Virus record (IMG/VR): IMGVR_UViG_3300035698_008589
Span: 1 to 30,656 of that record
Origin: a virus
Strand: one strand, 5' to 3'
Length of the DNA: 30,656 nt
Part shown: piece after piece, positions 6,248 through 13,950 of the stretch
Layout: each line of letters starts with the position of its first letter
How positions within the stretch are numbered: position 1 is the first letter of the stretch
Notes under the pieces: generated by a model
Databases searched by the model: none
The model's input: the letters and a program-made list of their open reading frames with translations, nothing else
Told to the model about the DNA's origin: nothing
Made by a program: the position numbers and the translations under genes

Positions 6248-6880
6248 CTATTGTTCCTGATATGTTATAAGTTTAAAGTTACCAATTCCAAAGCAAAACA
6301 CTGATTCGTCTTCTGGAAAAATTACATTGAATGAAACATCTGGATTTGTTGCTACCATCCAACCAAAATAATTTATCCTTCTACGTGTGTCTTTAATGGT
6401 AGTTTTAGTTATTGCAGTGTAATTACGCGTACTTTCAAATATATTTGAAGTAGCAATTTCATCGTCGAAAACTAGAAAATCAAAGCCGATGAGATAGATA
6501 TTTTTTATCCCTTCATCAATAGCAGTTTGAACTGCGAACATTCCAGCATTTTGTTTTGGGCGATTAGTAACTACTGTCCCTTTCCAAAGTTCTTCGGGTT
6601 CGTAGCACTGTTCTTCAATTAATGGAATTGTTATTTGATCCCATGGGTAATCACAGCTAACTAATTCATTGTTAATGATGCGAGCATCTACTGCAAAAAT
6701 TCTATCTGCTTCTGGATATTCTCGATAGAATGCATTACAACCCCAAATATTACCATAAAGACAGTGTAAACTAAAAAGATCAAAATTCTTTCTAGATGTA
6801 CCGTTGCCTACTATTACAATACTATTTCGGTGTTTATTATCTAGAGTATCCATGTGCGTTATCGTCATCTTCTTCTCCAT
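6248..6880 (-). CDS. Rossmann-fold protein, MptE/DUF115-like
   Basis: The N-terminal part NSIVIVGNGTSRKNFDL with the later IWGCNAFYREYPEADRIFAVDARIINN is typical of MptE/DUF115-like Rossmann proteins: a VGNGxS loop, GCN, then a conserved DxR. LIGFDFLVFDDEIATSNIF resembles the second conserved block (GxDF...). In bacteria related proteins include motility accessory factors and glycan-transfer proteins, so a role linked to nucleotide sugars is possible but unproven. Several Met codons near the start (6880, 6868, 6853) leave the exact start open; all overlap the 55-aa gene. Confidence 0.65.
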   Translation of the reverse strand: MEKKMTITHMDTLDNKHRNSIVIVGNGTSRKNFDLFSLHCLYGNIWGCNAFYREYPEADRIFAVDARIINNELVSCDYPWDQITIPLIEEQCYEPEELWKGTVVTNRPKQNAGMFAVQTAIDEGIKNIYLIGFDFLVFDDEIATSNIFESTRNYTAITKTTIKDTRRRINYFGWMVATNPDVSFNVIFPEDESVFCFGIGNFKLITYQEQ

Positions 6881-7004
6881 AACGATTCAATCTTTGTTTA
6901 CGAAATTCTTTGCTTTCAGATTTTTTGATTTTGGGATCGTTTCTATAAAAGCTATCGTAGTCATCATCAAAACCTTGCTTAGGCTTCCTGTAAGTCTTGC
7001 CCAT
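6837..7004 (-). CDS. Small charged hypothetical protein, 55 aa
   Basis: ATG at 7004, TAA at 6839-6837. It begins MGKTYRKPKQGFDDDYDSFY and ends GEEDDDNAHGYSR, alternating basic and acidic clusters and probably disordered. It overlaps the upstream gene by 26 bases and the Rossmann gene by up to 44. Similar short Lys/Arg/Asp proteins sit near this spot in T4-like phages; no function known. Confidence 0.6.
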   Translation of the reverse strand: MGKTYRKPKQGFDDDYDSFYRNDPKIKKSESKEFRKQRLNRYGEEDDDNAHGYSR

Positions 7005-7464
7005 CTTCCTTACCTTCCCATCTTCCTGAAATATCTGGATATGCTTCAGCGATTAATTTACGCGTCAATCCATTTTGCTTTAACTGTCGATGCACGCGCA
7101 TATAATCAATCATAGCTGCGTCATCTGGGTCAATAGTCTCCAAGAATTGGTGATAAACTTCCTCGCGTTTTCTAGAAGGAAGATTGCTATAAGAACCGCG
7201 ATTATGAAAAATGGCTAACTTTCTAATGTTAGCTGGAAGTGCGCCTTGAAGGTCTTGCCCTTTTTCTGCTAGCTTTAAGAAACCTTCCGGGAATTCAGTA
7301 TCTGGAAGTAACCAATCAATCGTCTTATCGAAACATACCGCCATCAATTCTTTAATCACAGACGGGTGAGAATAACCTTCTCTCAGTGTCTTAATTTTTG
7401 CTTCACGCCCACGCTCTTTAGACACTCTGCCTAAAAATTCTGCGACGCCTTCAGTAAATGCCAT
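6979..7464 (-). CDS. DUF6433-like conserved T4-phage protein
   Basis: A soluble helical 161-aa protein with the order of blocks I associate with the DUF6433 family of T4-like phages: an N-terminal helix, then LREGYSHPSVIKELMAVCFDKTIDWLLPDTEF, a middle with LAIFHNRGSYSNLPSRKREEVYHQFLETIDPDDAAMID and RKLIAEAYPDI. The family is unknown in function. The start shares one base with the RNase H stop, so it is probably coupled to rnh. Family name given from memory. Confidence 0.65.
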   Translation of the reverse strand: MAFTEGVAEFLGRVSKERGREAKIKTLREGYSHPSVIKELMAVCFDKTIDWLLPDTEFPEGFLKLAEKGQDLQGALPANIRKLAIFHNRGSYSNLPSRKREEVYHQFLETIDPDDAAMIDYMRVHRQLKQNGLTRKLIAEAYPDISGRWEGKEDGQDLQEA

Positions 7465-8318
7465 CAGAAATCTCCAATACTTTCCATTAAACCTTTCAGT
7501 TTTTTCTTTACAAAATACCCAAAGAGTTTGCTTCTATCTCCTTTGGGTCCATTGTTGTATATATCACTCACGCTTTTTCTGATTTCGTCAGGAACATTAT
7601 CGAGATTTACTAAAGTGTTGTTACGATGCCAATTTCTTAGCATATTTTCATCGCAGAATTCTTCAGGTTCTAGTTCAACCCAAACTGCAAGTTTCTTTTT
7701 CTCAATAGGTTTCTGCCTTTTCTCAGTGACAAAAGTATCATCATCTGAAAGGAAATTTGGAACACCATCACCACGATCACCTTTCATGATATGTTCTTGA
7801 AGGTAGAGTTCTGGATTTGGGTGACGTACAAATTTCTTCTGAATCCCACTATACTGTTCGACGTTTGAATATTTTTGTAGCTGCACAAAATCCTTATCCG
7901 ATGAAAGAATCAGAATAGGTGGTGATGCACCAAGGACTCTACCGTGATCATGACACAGTGCTGCAATAACATCATCTGCTTCAGCACGCTCAACACCAAT
8001 AACCAAGTATGGGAAGTATGTTTCGAGATCAGATCTAACTTCATTCAATACAGCAAAGATCATATCCCAGTCATGTTTAGATTCAGTTCTAGCCTTCTTA
8101 CGGTGTGCTTTATAGTAAGGGAATTCATCCCTACGCCAAAAATGACGATCATCACAACAGATAATAATGTCACCATACTTAGCTCCGAATTTACTCTTAT
8201 ACGAACGGAGACTATTCAGAATCATATGACGGAAAAGATTCTCATCTAAATCTCCAGATGTACCAATTTGTTGTAGTACATTGGAGATCATCACTTGGTT
8301 CAAATCAACTAAAATCAT
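7464..8318 (-). CDS. rnh: Ribonuclease H, FEN-1/5'-3' nuclease family (T4 rnh type)
   Basis: T4-type RNase H removes RNA primers and adjacent DNA from lagging-strand fragments using two metal ions. The acidic active-site pattern is present: MILVDLNQ (D5), IICCDDRHFWRRDEFPYYKAHRKKAR (the helical-arch region), ERAEADDVIAAL, LILSSDKDFVQLQ and KGDRGDGVPNFLSDDD. The C-terminal LFGYFVKKKLKGLMESIGDF resembles the gp32-interaction end of the T4 enzyme. The 284-aa length is near T4's 305. It is the upstream member of the T4-like order rnh-33-59-32, separated here by inserted genes including the tmRNA. Confidence 0.93.
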   Translation of the reverse strand: MILVDLNQVMISNVLQQIGTSGDLDENLFRHMILNSLRSYKSKFGAKYGDIIICCDDRHFWRRDEFPYYKAHRKKARTESKHDWDMIFAVLNEVRSDLETYFPYLVIGVERAEADDVIAALCHDHGRVLGASPPILILSSDKDFVQLQKYSNVEQYSGIQKKFVRHPNPELYLQEHIMKGDRGDGVPNFLSDDDTFVTEKRQKPIEKKKLAVWVELEPEEFCDENMLRNWHRNNTLVNLDNVPDEIRKSVSDIYNNGPKGDRSKLFGYFVKKKLKGLMESIGDF

Positions 8319-8788
8319 GCGGCGGTATCCGGGTCAAAGTCATCGGGTTCAAGATCATCAAGTCCTAAGTGTAAAGTGATTGGATCAAAGTCACCCATAT
8401 CCTCTGCACCAAGAGCAATCAATTCTTTGTTTTCCATCCTTAGCGCTAAGGCTTTTTGAAGGTTACCAAGGAGCTCAGCAAATTGATGATCATATCCACG
8501 TGAAGTAATAAACGCAGCGATTACCATTTCCAAAGCAACCGCTAATTTTTGGGATGTTTCTATCTTCGCAATATCGTCACCCAAACCGATATTAACGAGG
8601 GACATTACAAAATACTGATAGCATTGTCCACATTGCGTTCGAAGCTTATTCAATTCTTCTACTGTATCAAGGTCAGAACTCAAGTGTTCAAAAATTCCAA
8701 CTGTGGGAATTCTGATACGCTCAGAAGGATCTGCTTCTAAGTGATACATACGTCGTTTGGTTTTGAAGTCAAAAACTTGTGCAGTCAT
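8315..8788 (-). CDS. Hypothetical helical protein, 157 aa
   Basis: The protein opens MTAQVFDFKTKRRMYHLEAD and has a helical middle with two Cys in QCGQCYQYF, ending in a very acidic tail (DLEPDDFDPDTAA). I do not recognise it. It overlaps both ligase and RNase H by four bases (ATGA type), so it belongs to the replication operon and may interact with those enzymes; that is inference from position only. Confidence 0.65.
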   Translation of the reverse strand: MTAQVFDFKTKRRMYHLEADPSERIRIPTVGIFEHLSSDLDTVEELNKLRTQCGQCYQYFVMSLVNIGLGDDIAKIETSQKLAVALEMVIAAFITSRGYDHQFAELLGNLQKALALRMENKELIALGAEDMGDFDPITLHLGLDDLEPDDFDPDTAA

Positions 8789-9975
8789 AGTCGGGGTTCC
8801 TCATGAAGAGCGATTGCAACTGGGAAACGAGGTACACCATATTTGCTATACTCTTGGAAGCGAATGGTAGCTTCTTTCCCGATGAACAAATGCTTATTTT
8901 CAAGGATATACTTAGCGCGCTCTTTATTACCGCGCATCCCAGATTTGCATGTTTCATTGGAGTTAAGTTTAATAATCAGATGCTTTGCTACACCGGCCCA
9001 ATTACCTTTACCCTCAAGGATATCAATGATTTCAAATTCGTCATCCATAAACTCCTTTCTCTTAAGGAGATCTACAGAGCGACTGTGCTTATATTGACTG
9101 CCATAGATGCGAATCATTTGACCTTCAAATCCATCTGTACGGTAACCCAAGTAAATGTCATCAAGTTCTTCTTGTGTTTCCGCGTGTAGTGTTTGCACAT
9201 ATTCAAGCATGTGACAATCAAAGAGATGGGGCTGCTCAAAGATATCTCTCAGATGTCCTTGGCGTTCTTCCAAGATTGCAATGTCACCAGCAGTAGAAGT
9301 GCAATCGTAAATGTGAAACTCAACAGCTAATGCAGAATCATCAAGATCCTCTTTAGTTGGTTTCGTTTTACGAATGAGAGAAACAAGATCTTCAAAGTTA
9401 TCACGATACGCGTGATTATAAAGTTCTCCATCGTAAGTTGATACGCCAGGATACTCATCAAAGATAGGCTCTAGTGATTGCAGAACATGAGGAATAGTAA
9501 AATGCTGTGTACCGTTACGGGTCATTGCGATCAGCTTACCGATTTCATTCTTACCAGTGTATGGATTGAAAGTAGCAATCTGATCGATGTTACGCGAAAC
9601 ACTACAGCGGATACCGTCAAGCTTCGGCTGCGAAGCAACAGGGAATTTAAGTACTTTGTTTTTGGCAGTATACCGTTTGGTATAATCATGCGCTAGCATT
9701 GGCTTAAAGTAAGTTACAACATCAACATCATCGATTGAAGCAAAATATTTCTTACGAAGCTTCAGTGTGTATTTGGAATCTACCTCAGCTTGTGCCTGCT
9801 CAGAAGGTGTAGTTTCATTTGCTTTGCCAATGTTCATTCCGGCAGCAACCACCCACCCAGACACAGCTTGCTTACCACTGACCAAACCAGAGATAGTGCG
9901 GTATGCGTTATCTTCTACTTCCATGCGCCACATGCGTAGTCGGCCTTTACTATCACGGTGATAAAGATTGTTCAT
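8785..9975 (-). CDS. ATP-dependent DNA ligase
   Basis: Joins Okazaki fragments and nicks using ATP. Nucleotidyltransferase motifs are in order: motif I SQPKLDGIRC with Lys118 as the AMP-attachment residue, motif III STYDGELYNH, motif IV DGFEGQMIRI, and motif V VDLLKRKEFMDDEFEI. An OB-type end follows, with FIGKEATIRFQEYSKYGVPRFPV. About 75 N-terminal residues (LYHRDSKGRLRMWRMEVED, SGLVSGKQAVSGW, NIGKANETTPSEQAQAEV) form the WGR-like extension common in phage ligases. The length (396 aa) is normal. AAGGA precedes the ATG at 9975. It heads the replication-enzyme run. Confidence 0.93.
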   Translation of the reverse strand: MNNLYHRDSKGRLRMWRMEVEDNAYRTISGLVSGKQAVSGWVVAAGMNIGKANETTPSEQAQAEVDSKYTLKLRKKYFASIDDVDVVTYFKPMLAHDYTKRYTAKNKVLKFPVASQPKLDGIRCSVSRNIDQIATFNPYTGKNEIGKLIAMTRNGTQHFTIPHVLQSLEPIFDEYPGVSTYDGELYNHAYRDNFEDLVSLIRKTKPTKEDLDDSALAVEFHIYDCTSTAGDIAILEERQGHLRDIFEQPHLFDCHMLEYVQTLHAETQEELDDIYLGYRTDGFEGQMIRIYGSQYKHSRSVDLLKRKEFMDDEFEIIDILEGKGNWAGVAKHLIIKLNSNETCKSGMRGNKERAKYILENKHLFIGKEATIRFQEYSKYGVPRFPVAIALHEEPRL

Positions 9976-10039
9976 AATTTATTCCTTGTTACCAACTGCG
10001 AAGAATTATTTTGTAAGAACATTGACCATGCTATTCTCC

Positions 10040-11206
10040 TCACTTAATGATTCTAAGCAAAACTGTGTTTTCGTTGAAACGTTCTCGAATTCCTGCGGGC
10101 TTTGTAGCAAGCTCAGAAATGATTGACCGTAAGTCAATTTTCCCGGCGTTAACTACTTTTGGTACAACCACAGCAGGTTGCCTCAAGCGCTTGCATTCAG
10201 ATTTGTCTTCATCCCAGTTCTGCAGTGCAGTTCCTTTGATGTCGAATCCACCTTCTTTCGCAATGAATCGTGTGAGCTTTTTGTATTTACTGTTGTATGT
10301 CCACAGTTCTCTTGCTCCGATGATACCCTTAGGATCTACCGATGCTGCTTGAGTTTCTGTGTCTTGTGTTTGAAATTTAACCTTTGAAAGTTTCTTATCT
10401 AACGGTATAGACTTAAATTTGTTAGTGCCGCGTGTTGTCTTAGAAACCTTCTTAGCAGTGTCTTTGTAGCTGAAGGTGTCAACCACAATAGACTCATAAA
10501 TTTTGTGTAATCGTTTCAGAGCTGCTCGGGAGAGATGACCGTATGCATCTTGGAAGTCTTCATTTTCCTTATCACCAAGCGCTTCTGTAAGTTCCGCGTA
10601 CATAGGGGCATATGCTTCAGTAATGTAAACACAGTCCTTTGGTTTAATTTGATTTTCCGTTAACCATTGATACATATTGAACTTAGTGCGACAGTCATTA
10701 GCGAGGGCGTCATCAATCACACCTTCTACAAAGCCTAAAAGACTGTCGAGTTTGATTTGTGCTTTCTCAGCAGACGTAAGTTTAAACGGCTTGGGTGGGT
10801 CAATGACTTCACCATCTTCGTTTATATCAAGCGTGCCAACGAGTGTCATAGTGTGAGCAAGCGTTTTACTGAAGACTTCCAAAGAACGGTCTTCGAATTT
10901 ACATCCAAGCGACTGCATTCGGCAGACAGTACCAAGAATCGGTGGGATGCGTTTAACGCTAAGGTCTTTCAAAGGCTCAATGTTAACTACGCCAGTGTAG
11001 TGTTCAAAAAGGTATTTGGCGCAACTCTTAGCATCATCAAAATATGAGTACCAATTGAGTGCGCGCATAATGTCGACTTTGTCGTGGGTCGTAAGAACGG
11101 GGCCCCACTCTGGTTCGCCACCCAACTTTGAAGTATCGTACGCGCGGGGGATGTGCGTAGTCGCTTTTTTCTTGGGCTGGCGTTGCTGCAACTTCTTAAT
11201 ATTCAT
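10040..11206 (-). CDS. Conserved hypothetical phage protein, 388 aa
   Basis: A large soluble protein with a basic N-terminus (MNIKKLQQRQPKKKATTHIPRAYD). Identifiable stretches are KVDIMRALNWYSYFDDAKSCAKYLFEHY, RIPPILGTVCRMQSLGCKF and GARELWTYNSKYKKLTRFIA. The C-terminal half is rich in Lys and Thr. Similar-sized proteins opening 'ALNWY...' occur in T4-like cyanophages as unknowns, from memory. It is the first gene after a good sigma-70-like promoter (11,245-11,273), so it is probably made early. No catalytic motif visible. Confidence 0.75.
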   Translation of the reverse strand: MNIKKLQQRQPKKKATTHIPRAYDTSKLGGEPEWGPVLTTHDKVDIMRALNWYSYFDDAKSCAKYLFEHYTGVVNIEPLKDLSVKRIPPILGTVCRMQSLGCKFEDRSLEVFSKTLAHTMTLVGTLDINEDGEVIDPPKPFKLTSAEKAQIKLDSLLGFVEGVIDDALANDCRTKFNMYQWLTENQIKPKDCVYITEAYAPMYAELTEALGDKENEDFQDAYGHLSRAALKRLHKIYESIVVDTFSYKDTAKKVSKTTRGTNKFKSIPLDKKLSKVKFQTQDTETQAASVDPKGIIGARELWTYNSKYKKLTRFIAKEGGFDIKGTALQNWDEDKSECKRLRQPAVVVPKVVNAGKIDLRSIISELATKPAGIRERFNENTVLLRIIK

Positions 11207-11244
11207 CCAGCGTACCTTCTATATAAGGACTAGGTATATGTACT

Positions 11245-11273
11245 ATTATATACTACTTAATACCTACTGTAAA
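11245..11273 (-). promoter_or_regulatory. Sigma-70-like promoter (TTTACA-17-TATAAT)
   Basis: On the minus strand, TTTACA (11,273-11,268) and TATAAT (11,250-11,245) are separated by exactly 17 bases, giving transcription from about 11,238 toward the 388-aa gene starting at 11,206. A perfect -10 and five of six -35 matches suggest use by host RNA polymerase. It overlaps the 3' end of the 70-aa gene. Confidence 0.65.
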
Positions 11274-11469
11274 CCAATCGCCATATTTGTTTTACTCCTT
11301 TATAGACATCCTTATTAATTTCCAAAAAGTCTTCTATAATAACCGTCTTTGGAAGGTTGAGAACATGTGTCACTTCTTTGTAACCACCACAACGCTCAAG
11401 GTCTTTGTCGCCACGTGGTGCTGTAGTTTGAGTAACAATTTTGTAAGTGTTATAGTCTCTGTTTTCCAT
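11257..11469 (-). CDS. Small hypothetical protein, 70 aa
   Basis: ATG at 11,469 with GGGAGA about nine bases upstream. The protein begins MENRDYNTYKIVTQTT and contains KDLERCGGYKEVTHVLNLP; it looks like a small beta-rich domain. Function unknown. It overlaps the end of the broken reading frame upstream by 20 bases. Confidence 0.65.
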   Translation of the reverse strand: MENRDYNTYKIVTQTTAPRGDKDLERCGGYKEVTHVLNLPKTVIIEDFLEINKDVYKGVKQIWRLVYSRY

Positions 11470-11701
11470 TAGAAATTTTCTCCCATTCTTCTAATATGCT
11501 TAAATGTGCCTTTCTACTAAGGCAGAAAATGTCACCCGCGTGTTTAAGCATATGCCACACTGCATTGTCATTAAGCATAATCTTCTGTGAATTCGTAATC
11601 TTTTCTAAATCATTGATGAGACAGTTACGGAGTGGAAGACTTTTAGCGTAATTACTTCCTATCGGAAGCGGGCCACCCGTAGCTACATAAAACGTCCATA
11701 C
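11450..11701 (-). pseudogene. 3' part of a split gene (frame -1 relative to 11,683-11,841)
   Basis: The open frame from 11,701 to TAA at 11,452-11,450 reads coherently (FYVATGGPLPIGSNYAKSLP, then LINDLEKITNSQKIMLND) but has no start codon until ATG at 11,578, inside the domain-like sequence. It joins naturally to the upstream frame at a TTTT run (11,692-11,689): one extra T, or a -1 slip of the Phe codon TTT, would give one 130-aa protein. It may be a frameshift mutation, a base-calling error, or a programmed shift. Confidence 0.5.
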
Positions 11702-11841
11702 TCATAACAAAGCGCATTGCCAGCGATAAGATTTGCTTCTTCCATGGGTTTTTGTAACCACGCATCGATAACCCCATAATAGAATCCTGTGTCAGTAGCA
11801 ATTTGTATCAATGTCATACTTTCTGTAGAGTGTTGAGCCAT
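11683..11841 (-). CDS. 5' part of a split gene, 52 aa
   Basis: ATG at 11,841 to TAG at 11,685-11,683. It reads MAQHSTESMTLIQIATDTGF, then YYGVIDAWLQKPMEEANLIAGNALCYEYGRFM, ending abruptly at the TTTT run from which the downstream frame continues. A promoter lies 38-66 bases upstream. If no frameshifting occurs, this would be a short stand-alone peptide. The combined 130-aa product resembles no family I can name. Confidence 0.5.
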   Translation of the reverse strand: MAQHSTESMTLIQIATDTGFYYGVIDAWLQKPMEEANLIAGNALCYEYGRFM

Positions 11842-11878
11842 AATATGTTTCTACTAGTGATGCAGAGGCAGCAAGAAT

Positions 11879-11907
11879 ATTGTACCTTATCTGGAAGGCA
11901 TTGGCAA
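11879..11907 (-). promoter_or_regulatory. Sigma-70-like promoter (TTGCCA-17-TACAAT)
   Basis: On the minus strand, TTGCCA (11,907-11,902) and TACAAT (11,884-11,879) are 17 bases apart, in the 90-base gap before the gene starting at 11,841. Transcription would start near 11,872 and run leftward. Matches are 4/6 and 5/6 with ideal spacing. Confidence 0.55.
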
Positions 11908-11931
11908 GGTGCTATACTCTGAGTGAAGAAA

Positions 11932-12138
11932 TCAGTAGTTATTATTTCTTGCTGATTCTTCAGCAGCTGCGCGAACCAAATCATTCATATATCCAGCATC
12001 TGAGCGTGCTTTATCTACTTCACGTTTCATGTCATAAAACATTTTTTCAACGAAATCGAGTGATTCTACATCAGGACCAGAAACCCTATAACGAAGGACT
12101 TCAAAAGCTTTAGCAATCTCCAAGTCAGCGTCGTTCAT
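11932..12138 (-). CDS. Small acidic hypothetical protein, 68 aa
   Basis: A helical, acidic protein beginning MNDADLEIAKAFEVLRYRV, with VEKMFYDMKREVDKARSDAGY and an Asn-rich end. The ATG overlaps the previous stop (ATGA), so it is the last gene of a coupled run from about 13,947. It is followed by a gap that holds a promoter. Function unknown. Confidence 0.65.
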   Translation of the reverse strand: MNDADLEIAKAFEVLRYRVSGPDVESLDFVEKMFYDMKREVDKARSDAGYMNDLVRAAAEESARNNNY

Positions 12139-12401
12139 ACGGGACCCTCCATATCATAAGCAATAAATGAAATAACTGAATCTACACGAAACTGTCGCCA
12201 CTGCCCAACGTTAATGTCCCAAAAGCGAATATTTTTCTCATTCACTTTACGCATTTTCTCTTTTTCTACACGAACTTCTGGGATATTAGCTTCCCTGAGT
12301 GTCGCCATCGCTTCACGGACATCACCGTTTACTTTTTCAAAGCGCACAGTGCAGTAAGCGCTGAATTTCAGATTGTGTATCATCTCATGTCGAGTCATCA
12401 T
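12135..12401 (-). CDS. WYL_2 / DUF2693-like SH3-barrel phage protein
   Basis: The pattern CTVRFEKVNGDVREAMATLREANIPEV, then KVNEKNIRFWDINVGQWRQFRVDSVISF matches the DUF2693/WYL_2 (Sm-like SH3 beta-barrel) family: a hydrophobic strand, GxxR, 'ATL..IP', then 'W/FD...W R.FR.DSVIS'. The family is widespread in phages and may bind nucleic acid or a small ligand; the role is unknown. I chose ATG at 12,401 because it overlaps the preceding stop (ATGATGA); the longer frame to 12,458 lies inside that gene. Confidence 0.7.
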   Translation of the reverse strand: MMTRHEMIHNLKFSAYCTVRFEKVNGDVREAMATLREANIPEVRVEKEKMRKVNEKNIRFWDINVGQWRQFRVDSVISFIAYDMEGPV

Positions 12402-12883
12402 AATGGTTCTTCCCATTTTGTGCATCCGCGAAATTTTCCACTTGTTTCGTGATCGCAATATTGTTTAGTGTCAGCATGGCCACATTTAAAAAATGTTTCC
12501 CCACCAATCTTATTAAACACATGAACACAATGCCCACAATATTTAATTTTCAGGCGGTTAGCGCCAACAGAGTCTAAAGTAACATATACAGTATCGTGGG
12601 CGAGTTTGAGATTTGCGCGTAATGCGTCATAATCTAAATTGTGGTGATTGTGCGCAGCATAACGCCAGAACCTTCCAGTGACACCACATGTACGTCTAAA
12701 CCAAGATCGAAACATACCGTCCTGCCGAGCAACCACACACTCTATCTCAACGTCACCTTTAAACATACCGTGAGACATTTGCGGCGCTTGACACATACCT
12801 TCTGCTGTTACATGCGCGCAGTCTTCACAAAATTTGAAATTAGCATCAGATACTGCTTTTACTAATGATACAAAGACGCTCAT
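12398..12883 (-). CDS. Cys/His-rich hypothetical protein, 161 aa
   Basis: Starting at ATG 12,883 (ATGA overlap with the previous stop), the protein carries Cys clusters at both ends: FCEDCAHVTAEGMCQ near residue 20, and a C-terminal series CGHCVHVF, KCGHADTKQYCDHETSG and RGCTKW. The spacing suggests one or two metal-binding sites. The middle (RSWFRRTCGVTGRFWRY, LDYDALRANLKLAHDTVYVTLD) is not recognised. Possibly nucleic-acid binding. The longer frame to 12,979 is rejected because it lies in the upstream gene. Confidence 0.65.
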   Translation of the reverse strand: MSVFVSLVKAVSDANFKFCEDCAHVTAEGMCQAPQMSHGMFKGDVEIECVVARQDGMFRSWFRRTCGVTGRFWRYAAHNHHNLDYDALRANLKLAHDTVYVTLDSVGANRLKIKYCGHCVHVFNKIGGETFFKCGHADTKQYCDHETSGKFRGCTKWEEPL

Positions 12884-13407
12884 GTGTAAATCATTCTCTT
12901 GTACATATACAAAGAAAAGTGTGTAGCATCTCCACGGCGAGTATCGAGTGCACTTGGTGGGAATCGTGGTCCACGCCATTTGTACTTGAAGTATTTACCG
13001 TCAAGCACTTTATACTCTTTACGAACATATTTACAGAATGCTCTTACTGCTTTCACATTTTCTTCACTGAATGGAATTCGGCTTGCGATTGCAGCGTCTT
13101 GGTTACTGTTTGCGCGAAAAGATGAAAGTAGTTCATAACCGTGTATAACCTCATATGCTACTGTAGCTCCAAGATTTATCATACACGTATTACATGCATC
13201 ACTGTCCCATGTATCCAAAATGTCTTCAAGAGAGATTTCCATATGGCGAGAAATCATTCCCAATTTCATTTGAGCTAAGAGAAGATTCTCAACAATTTTT
13301 GGGTCGAGTTTCGCTTTATAGATACCACTGAAAGCTACTCTGAGATGTGCAACAACACTATCGAGTTCTTTTTCAGCAGTGCGCTTTCCATCAAGTAATG
13401 CGTTCAA
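12880..13407 (-). CDS. Hypothetical protein, 175 aa
   Basis: A soluble protein with a helical N-terminal half (KRTAEKELDSVVAHLRVAFSG, ENLLLAQMKLGMISRHMEISLEDIL). The middle has two Cys (SDACNTCMINLG). The basic C-terminus (KYFKYKWRGPRFPPSALDTRRGD) contains a conserved-looking aromatic/Pro patch. Not recognised. Part of an ATGA-coupled run. Confidence 0.65.
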   Translation of the reverse strand: MNALLDGKRTAEKELDSVVAHLRVAFSGIYKAKLDPKIVENLLLAQMKLGMISRHMEISLEDILDTWDSDACNTCMINLGATVAYEVIHGYELLSSFRANSNQDAAIASRIPFSEENVKAVRAFCKYVRKEYKVLDGKYFKYKWRGPRFPPSALDTRRGDATHFSLYMYKRMIYT

Positions 13408-13601
13408 TGCATGTTATCCTTTTTTGAAGTAAACATTGCTTCTGCGATAATCGCTTCTGCAGTAACCCATTCTTTAACTGTGTCTAGCACAATTTGACTT
13501 TGAACAAGTCCTTGTTCAATTTCTGTGAGATTTTCAAAATTCCAGTTAGCTTGTCTAAGCGATGAAGACAAGAGTGCTGCAATGACTAATTCAATTCTCA
13601 T
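13404..13601 (-). CDS. Small hypothetical protein, 65 aa
   Basis: Begins MRIELVIAALLSSSLRQANW; the first 15 residues are hydrophobic but short for a membrane span. The rest is helical (EIEQGLVQSQIVLDTVKEWVTAEAI). Coupled to both neighbours by ATGA overlaps. Function unknown. Confidence 0.6.
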   Translation of the reverse strand: MRIELVIAALLSSSLRQANWNFENLTEIEQGLVQSQIVLDTVKEWVTAEAIIAEAMFTSKKDNMH

Positions 13602-13741
13602 TTGATTCGCCGCTCCCCTAAGAAGTATAGGTTACGTGTTCGAATAGCGCTAGCTGAAGGATGACTACTGTGTGACAGACTCGCAGCAACCACACTCAGC
13701 AGCGCTATACATATCATAAAGATGAGCGTGGCTATAGTCAT
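13598..13741 (-). CDS. Small membrane protein, 47 aa
   Basis: ATG at 13,741 overlaps the stop of the gene upstream, and its own stop overlaps the next start (ATGA on both sides). It has one transmembrane helix near the N-terminus (TIATLIFMICIALLSVVAAS), followed by a Ser/His stretch and a basic tail (RTRNLYFLGERRIK). Double coupling is good evidence that this short frame is translated. Function unknown; the topology would suit a holin-like or regulatory micro-protein. Confidence 0.65.
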   Translation of the reverse strand: MTIATLIFMICIALLSVVAASLSHSSHPSASAIRTRNLYFLGERRIK

Positions 13742-13947
13742 CCGAGAATCACTATCCAACCCATGACCATACCTACGGGGAATGCTGGTACACCAATAAC
13801 ACTTATTAGTGTAGAACCACTAAGTGGAAAGATAGAGTCGAGATTTGCGATGTGTACAATGTTCGCAAACCATCCAATGACACCAAATATAGCAACAAAC
13901 GCGACAACTAATTCAATGCTTGTGTATCCCTTATTTTTACTCTTCAT
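13738..13947 (-). CDS. Small two-span membrane protein, 69 aa
   Basis: Two hydrophobic spans (about residues 10-31 and 45-68) are separated by NIVHIANLDSIFPLSGS; the second begins ISVIGVPAFPVGMVMGWI. Short proteins with this NxVH...PxGxxxGW pattern are common phage membrane proteins of unknown function. The first span starts GYTSIELVVAFVAIFG, which looks like a type IV prepilin N-terminus, but the overall topology does not fit a pilin. Confidence 0.65.
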   Translation of the reverse strand: MKSKNKGYTSIELVVAFVAIFGVIGWFANIVHIANLDSIFPLSGSTLISVIGVPAFPVGMVMGWIVILG

Positions 13948-13950
13948 TTG

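Noticed and set aside
13738-13947. A type IV pilin-like protein
   Set aside because: GYTSIELVVAF resembles a prepilin N-terminus, but there is a second membrane span and no globular domain; it fits a common small phage membrane protein better.
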